From: an uncultured bacterium
GTDB taxonomy: Bacteria > Bacteroidota > Bacteroidia > Bacteroidales > Bacteroidaceae
Assembly (NCBI GenBank): GCA_905215655.1
Contig: CAJMQT010000010.1
Span: 1-25,960 of the forward strand
Length of the DNA: 25,960 nucleotides
Direction: 5' to 3'
This document shows positions 22,165-25,960 of the stretch, in pieces; positions within the stretch are counted from its first letter, which is position 1; each line of letters begins with the position of its first letter. Under the pieces are notes generated by a model. It was not told the DNA's origin. It saw only the letters and a program-made list of their open reading frames with translations, and searched no databases. The translations under genes were made by a program, and so were the position numbers.

Positions 22165-22356
22165 TTTGTGTTTGCGGTTAGCCCTCTGCTGGCGGTATTT
22201 GGCTTTCTGCCGGGCAGAGCCGCTGCCGTGTGCTCCGGTGATATACGCCTTCTTCTTTGCCTTGGTCTTTACTCTGCCGTCGTTGCGGTCGTCGCCCTGC
22301 TTTGCCTTGCGGAACACCATTCCGCCTCCGGCTATTATATCATCGATGTCGCTCAT
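22162..22356 (-). CDS. Small basic protein, function unknown
   Basis: 64 aa. An acidic start (MSDIDDIIAGGGMVFRK) is followed by a very Lys/Arg-rich tail ending ARQKAKYRQQRANRKHK. No signal peptide or membrane helix. The tail resembles the disordered basic extensions of ribosome- or nucleic-acid-binding proteins, but no family was recognised. Support for coding is the ATG start, sensible composition, and a position between two same-strand genes, with repeat arrays ending exactly at its stop and beginning just before its start. The opposite strand is also open over the same stretch, so some doubt remains. Confidence 0.55.
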   Translation of the reverse strand: MSDIDDIIAGGGMVFRKAKQGDDRNDGRVKTKAKKKAYITGAHGSGSARQKAKYRQQRANRKHK

Positions 22357-22361
22357 TTAAA

Positions 22362-22570
22362 ATTGAAGAATTGAAAGGTTGAAAAATTGAAAAATTGAGA
22401 GGATGAAGAATTGAAAGGTTGAAAGGTTGAAAAATTGAGAGGTTGAAAAATTGAAAGGTTGAAAAGTTAAGAGGGAGAATATCTGGAACGATTAAATCGT
22501 TTGATAATTCCTTCAATTTTTCAACCTCTCAATCTTTCAATTTTTCAATTTTTCAATCTTTCAATTTTTA
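22362..22570. repeat. Fourteen-unit octamer array with inverted partner
   Basis: Fourteen octamers (ATTGAAAG, GTTGAAAA, ATTGAGAG and close variants) run from 22362 to 22473. Inverted octamers follow at about 22510-22567. The longest exact stem is 22 bp (22434-22455 with 22512-22533), and several other registers are possible. It fills the gap between the AICAR formyltransferase stop (22571-22573) and the small basic protein start (22356). Confidence 0.85.
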
Positions 22571-23752
22571 TTAATGGTGGAACAGGCGCACGCCCGTGAA
22601 TGCCATTGCAATGCCGTATTTGTCGCAAGTCTCAATCACATTGTCGTCGCGAACGGAGCCTCCCGCCTGTGCGATGAACTCCACTCCGCTCTTATGGGCG
22701 CGCTCGATGTTGTCGCCGAAGGGGAAGAAAGCGTCGCTGCCGAGGCAGACGTTGGTGTTCTTGGCAAGCCATTCCTTCTTTTCTTCGGTCGTGAGCACTT
22801 CCGGCTTCTCTTTGAACAGTCGCTGCCATGTGCCCTCGGCAAGCACATCTTCGTGCTCGTCGCTGATGTAAACGTCGATGGTGTTGTCGCGGTCGGCGCG
22901 GCGTATGCCGTCAACAAACGGCAGGTTCATCACCTTCGGGTGCTGACGCAGCCACCAGATGTCAGCCTTGTTGCCTGCAAGACGTGTGCAGTGGATGCGG
23001 CTCTGCTGACCGGCGCCAATGCCGATAGCCTGTCCGTCCTTGACGTAACAAACCGAGTTGCTCTGTGTGTATTTGAGGGTTATCAGACTGATGATAAGGT
23101 CGCGGCGCGCCTCGGGCGTGAAGTTCTTGTTCTGTGTGGGCACGTTCTCAAACAATGCGTCGTCATCCAGTTTCACCTCGTTGCGTCCCTGTTCAAATGT
23201 TATGCCGAACACCTGTTTGCGTTCTATCGCCTCCGGCACGTAGTCCGGATCAATCTTGATAACGTTGTAAGTGCCTTTGCGCTTGTCTTTCAGTATTTCC
23301 AGCGCCTCGGCGGTATATCCCGGAGCTATCACTCCGTCGCTGACCTCACGCTTGATGAGCGTTGCCGTGGCGGCGTCGCATACGTCGCTCAGCGCCACAA
23401 AGTCGCCGTAGCTGCTCATGCGGTCGGCTCCGCGGGCACGGGCGTAGGCACATGCCAGAGGCGAAAGCTCTATCTTGACGTCGTCAACAAAGTAAATCTT
23501 CTTCAATGTGTCGCTAAGCGGCAGACCGACAGCGGCTCCCGCGGGCGATACATGCTTGAAACTGGCTGCGGCGGGCAGCCCGGTAGCGGCTTTAAGCTCT
23601 TTTACAAGTTGCCAACTGTTAAGCGCGTCGAGGAAATTAATGTATCCGGGGCGACCGTTTACAACCTCTATCGGCAGTTCGCCGTTCTCCATGTAGATAC
23701 GCGACGGTTTCTGATTGGGATTACATCCGTACTTTAATGCTAATTCTTTCAT
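22571..23752 (-). CDS. Stand-alone AICAR formyltransferase (PurH-like)
   Basis: 393 aa. It corresponds to the C-terminal AICAR transformylase domain of PurH: KYGCNPNQKP at the start, SFKHVSPAGAAVG with the conserved Lys-His pair (K66, H67), TQSNSVCYVKDGQAIGIGAGQQSR, and DAFFPFGDNIERAHKSGVEFIAQAGGS near the end. It uses 10-formyl-THF to convert AICAR to FAICAR in purine synthesis. The N-terminal IMP cyclohydrolase (MGS-like) domain of bifunctional PurH is absent and is not encoded nearby. Single-domain versions are known in some bacteria. An exact promoter lies upstream. Confidence 0.88.
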   Translation of the reverse strand: MKELALKYGCNPNQKPSRIYMENGELPIEVVNGRPGYINFLDALNSWQLVKELKAATGLPAAASFKHVSPAGAAVGLPLSDTLKKIYFVDDVKIELSPLACAYARARGADRMSSYGDFVALSDVCDAATATLIKREVSDGVIAPGYTAEALEILKDKRKGTYNVIKIDPDYVPEAIERKQVFGITFEQGRNEVKLDDDALFENVPTQNKNFTPEARRDLIISLITLKYTQSNSVCYVKDGQAIGIGAGQQSRIHCTRLAGNKADIWWLRQHPKVMNLPFVDGIRRADRDNTIDVYISDEHEDVLAEGTWQRLFKEKPEVLTTEEKKEWLAKNTNVCLGSDAFFPFGDNIERAHKSGVEFIAQAGGSVRDDNVIETCDKYGIAMAFTGVRLFHH

Positions 23753-23774
23753 ATCTTAAAAAACTTGTTTCGAT

Positions 23775-23816
23775 AATAAAATATAATGTAATCGGAATAA
23801 AATATAATGTAATCGG
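23775..23816. repeat. 21-bp tandem duplication in the formyltransferase leader
   Basis: Two identical 21-base copies (23775-23795 and 23796-23816) that begin AATAAAATATAATG and end ATCGG. They lie between the promoter at 23843-23873 and the start codon at 23752, so they are transcribed. Confidence 0.85.
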
Positions 23817-23842
23817 AGGTGGACGCCCTCCGTTTCCTCGTG

Positions 23843-23873
23843 CAAAATTACAGCAAAGTTGGTGTAATACAAA
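23843..23873 (-). promoter_or_regulatory. Promoter of the AICAR formyltransferase gene
   Basis: On the reverse strand: TTTG (23870-23873), 19 bases, then TAATTTTG (23843-23850), an exact Bacteroidota consensus. It gives a leader of about 85 bases. No PurR-like or riboswitch element was recognised. Confidence 0.8.
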
Positions 23874-24021
23874 ATAAATGAGACACTTAAATCTTAAAGA
23901 ATGTAAACATTTATTCTTCAATCTTTTATTTTAAGGTCTTGCTGTAAAACGCTGAATAACAGTCGATAGCCGTCCCGACGATGCGGCTTTGGCATGTTTT
24001 TTGCTAATCGAAAAAGATGTA

Positions 24022-24059
24022 AACCGCCTTTGCCGGGTGGCTTTTTTTTGCTAATTTCG
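24022..24059 (+). promoter_or_regulatory. Hairpin plus promoter ahead of the NlpC/P60 gene
   Basis: TTTG at 24029-24032, 19 bases, then TAATTTCG at 24052-24059 (one mismatch) makes a promoter with a leader of about 48 bases. The same stretch holds a CCGCC/GGTGG hairpin followed by eight Ts, which would be a terminator for any rightward transcript begun in 23874-24020. The two readings compete. No gene is visible in 23874-24021. Confidence 0.5.
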
Positions 24060-24113
24060 CAATCGTTAATTAAAAAAATAGGGTCCTCCGACCTCAAACT
24101 ACCCCTGAAAATA

Positions 24114-24662
24114 ATGCAGAAACATAAAATAACAGCCGTAATTATAATGTGTCTCCTTGTGCTCCTGCCGGCTTTTGCCGACCGTGACAAGGACAAGAAA
24201 CAACAGAAATACGAAGAGATTGACAATTACGACTTCCTTTACAACAACGAGAATTACAGCGAAACTTACAATTATGCGCCCGTAGATAACGTCCTGGACG
24301 AGGCTTTCTCGCACATCGGAGCACGTTACCGCTCAGGTCAGGCAGGTCCTAACGCCTTTGACTGCTCCGGTTTCACAAGCTATGTGTTCAAGAACATGGG
24401 CGTAGAACTTTACCGCTCGTCGCGCGAACAATACAATCAGGGCAGCCCGGTGAAGAAGGATGACCTGCAAAGCGGTGACCTCGTGTTCTTCACGAGCCGC
24501 GGTTCGGGACGCTCGATAGGTCATGTCGGCATCGTCGTTGACGTCGATCCGATGACCGGCAGCTTCAATTTCATTCACGCAAGCATAAAAGGCGTGAAGG
24601 TCAGTAACTCCAATGAGGCGTATTATTCACGCCGGTATGTCGGCGCACGGCGCGTGATGTAA
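24114..24662 (+). CDS. NlpC/P60-family peptidoglycan hydrolase
   Basis: 182 aa from ATG 24114. A signal peptide (1-22, ending AFA) is followed by a Tyr/Asn/Asp-rich linker (about 24-60) and an NlpC/P60 cysteine peptidase domain (62-182). Catalytic residues are visible: Cys84 in FDCSGFTSYVF, His137 in IGHVGIVV and His155 in FIHAS. It would cleave peptide cross-bridges or stem peptides in the periplasm. It has no SH3 or LysM targeting domain. An upstream in-frame start at 23994 would put the signal peptide in mid-protein and overlaps the promoter, so it is rejected. The next gene starts 1 base after the stop, implying co-expression. Confidence 0.9.
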   Translation: MQKHKITAVIIMCLLVLLPAFADRDKDKKQQKYEEIDNYDFLYNNENYSETYNYAPVDNVLDEAFSHIGARYRSGQAGPNAFDCSGFTSYVFKNMGVELYRSSREQYNQGSPVKKDDLQSGDLVFFTSRGSGRSIGHVGIVVDVDPMTGSFNFIHASIKGVKVSNSNEAYYSRRYVGARRVM

Positions 24663-24663
24663 C

Positions 24664-25788
24664 ATGAAACCGACATTCTTCATTCTCGCTGTTCTTGCGG
24701 GATTATCTTCAATAGCATGCAATAAAACGGGTGCGGACAAGTCAATGTCCGTACCCGTTGTGCATTATACGGACACCGTCAGCAATATTCCGAGGGTTAA
24801 GGAAAAGGCGGCGGGCGACACGCTTACCGTTGCATTGGCGGGCGACATAATGATGGGGACAACCTATCCGGATCCAGCCTTGCCGGCAAACGACGGCAAG
24901 TCGCTCTTCCGCGATGTGAAGTTTGTGCTGCGGACAGCCGACATCGCCCTCGCCAACCTTGAAGGAACGCTCTGCGACAGCGCCGAGACGACAAAGAAAA
25001 AGTCGGCGTTCAGTTACGCCTTCCGTACTCCCGTGCGCTTTGCTCCGCGGTTGAAGGAGGCGGGTTTCGACTTTCTGAGCATGGCGAACAACCATGCTTT
25101 CGACTTCGGAATAGAGGGTGTCGAGTCGACAGAGGCGGCTCTTGAAGGGCAGGGGATAGCCTATGCCGGCATAAAAGGTCGCCGCCGTTATGACGTTGTG
25201 ACGCGCGGTGGCGTGCGGTACGGCGTCTGTGCCTTCGGGCACAACGGCTATACGTTCCGCCATCAAGACCTTGACGGTGTGAAAGAGATACTCGACAGCC
25301 TGCGCCGGCGCGCCGACATAATTATCGTCTCGTTTCATGGCGGCGCCGAGGGCAGCACAAAGAGTCATCTGCCTTACGGCAAAGAAGAATTTCTGAAAGA
25401 AGACAGGGGCACGTTGCGCGAGTTCGCCCGCTTCTGCATTGACAACGGAGCTGATGTCGTTTTCGGGCACGGTCCGCACGTGGTGCGCTGCATCGAGGTT
25501 TACAAAGACCGCCTGATAGCTTACAGCCTCGGTAATTTCTGCACGCCATACGGCATCAACACATCTGGAATATCGGGCTATGCGCCTGTGATAGTGACCA
25601 AAATAAACCGTAACGGCGAGTTTATCGAAGGTAAAATCCACTCGTTTATTCAGAAAAGAGGCGTCGGACCGCGTCGCGATTCGACCAATGTCGTTGTGCG
25701 GCAGATTAAAAGCCTCACCGCCACCGACATCCCAAACAGCAAAATAAAGATAAAGAACAACGGCTCTTTTGTGATTAAAAACGAATAA
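24664..25788 (+). CDS. CapA-like metallophosphatase-fold lipoprotein
   Basis: 374 aa. A lipoprotein-type signal ends at Cys19 (LSSIAC). The PGA_cap/CapA domain shows its usual metal-binding blocks: LAGDIMMGTTYP, ALANLEGTLCDS, MANNHAFDFG, IIVSFHGGAEGS and VFGHGPHVVR. CapA is named for poly-gamma-glutamate capsule synthesis, but no capB or capC is adjacent, and in Bacteroidota these proteins are widespread without a capsule operon. A hydrolytic envelope role linked to the adjacent NlpC/P60 protein is inferred from the 1-base spacing. The Lys/Asn-rich C-terminal tail (from about residue 355) looks disordered. Confidence 0.85.
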   Translation: MKPTFFILAVLAGLSSIACNKTGADKSMSVPVVHYTDTVSNIPRVKEKAAGDTLTVALAGDIMMGTTYPDPALPANDGKSLFRDVKFVLRTADIALANLEGTLCDSAETTKKKSAFSYAFRTPVRFAPRLKEAGFDFLSMANNHAFDFGIEGVESTEAALEGQGIAYAGIKGRRRYDVVTRGGVRYGVCAFGHNGYTFRHQDLDGVKEILDSLRRRADIIIVSFHGGAEGSTKSHLPYGKEEFLKEDRGTLREFARFCIDNGADVVFGHGPHVVRCIEVYKDRLIAYSLGNFCTPYGINTSGISGYAPVIVTKINRNGEFIEGKIHSFIQKRGVGPRRDSTNVVVRQIKSLTATDIPNSKIKIKNNGSFVIKNE

Positions 25789-25829
25789 GGTATCTGTAAA
25801 AGAGTTTTTGATGTGAGTTTGACGGAACC

Positions 25830-25917
25830 TTAATTGGCTTGACGCCGCACCTCGTTTCTTAACTCTTAATTGGCTTTACACCGAACTTCATTTCTTAATT
25901 CTTAACTGATTTCTGCC
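25830..25917. repeat. 36-bp direct repeats after capA
   Basis: Two copies offset by 36 bases (25830-25865 and 25866-25901), both starting TTAATTGGCTT and differing at six positions. A partial third copy begins at 25902. Each unit includes CTTAA-type heptamers like those of the 22073-22164 array. The remaining bases to 25960 show no gene. Confidence 0.75.
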
Positions 25918-25960
25918 ATAATGTCCTCCTGTAAAAAAAAATAGTCTACTACTAGTATAG

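Noticed and set aside
22574..23737. Long forward-strand open frame of 387 codons opposite the AICAR formyltransferase gene
   Set aside because: The reverse strand has clear family motifs over the same interval; the forward frame has no recognisable domain and is a by-product of codon bias.
24742..25641. Reverse open frame of 299 codons opposite capA
   Set aside because: No family features; the forward CapA blocks are unambiguous.

Overview
The window reads as Bacteroidales chromosome, most like Prevotella and relatives. The evidence is the single-protein MurF-alanine racemase fusion, the exbB-exbD-exbD-tonB operon with a PstS-like and a TPR gene, Bacteroidota-type promoters (TTTG, about 19 bases, TAnnTTTG), and the lack of obvious Shine-Dalgarno sequences. 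No phage, insertion sequence, rRNA or tRNA was recognised. Most genes are housekeeping or envelope genes; the unusual content is mainly between genes.

Layout: (1) 1-1340, the end of an oligomer-repeat array and an aspC-type aminotransferase. (2) 1548-7008, a six-gene TonB energising operon (ExbB, two ExbD, TonB, a PstS-like lipoprotein, a periplasmic TPR protein), closed by a strong hairpin terminator at 7032-7091. (3) 7092-7872, a gene-poor stretch with a heptamer array, a 22-nt tandem array and an 88-bp repeat carrying a hairpin and a promoter. (4) 7873-10347, murF-alr. (5) 10348-12705, a long imperfect palindrome, a terminator, and a reverse-strand unit of ECF sigma factor, membrane anti-sigma-like protein and secreted plug-like repeat protein. 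(6) 12706-14518, another copy of the hairpin-promoter element ahead of an ExuT-like MFS transporter. (7) 14735-17722, a BtuB-like TonB-dependent receptor convergent with a radical SAM protein, separated by a 43-bp inverted repeat. (8) 17723-19570, a second 22-nt array, then a winged-helix Fic protein whose usual catalytic His is Gln, with three copies of a possible operator. (9) 19559-20616, a candidate terminated small RNA followed by a GT25 glycosyltransferase. (10) 20713-23752, MATE transporter, a small basic protein and a stand-alone AICAR formyltransferase, all on the reverse strand and each followed by inverted 7- or 8-mer arrays. (11) 24114-25788, NlpC/P60 hydrolase and CapA-like lipoprotein in tandem, then a 36-bp direct repeat.

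How it fits together: the TonB operon would energise outer-membrane receptors such as the one at 14735-16807. MurF-Alr makes and adds D-Ala-D-Ala for peptidoglycan, and the NlpC/P60 protein probably cuts peptidoglycan. The sigma/anti-sigma/plug-repeat unit looks like a self-contained envelope signalling module.

The most interesting signals are three repeat families defined by architecture: an 88/89-bp element in which a palindrome overlaps the -33 promoter box, 22-nt tandem arrays at two sites, and inverted octamer/heptamer arrays that abut or contain stop codons. All alignments were done by eye.
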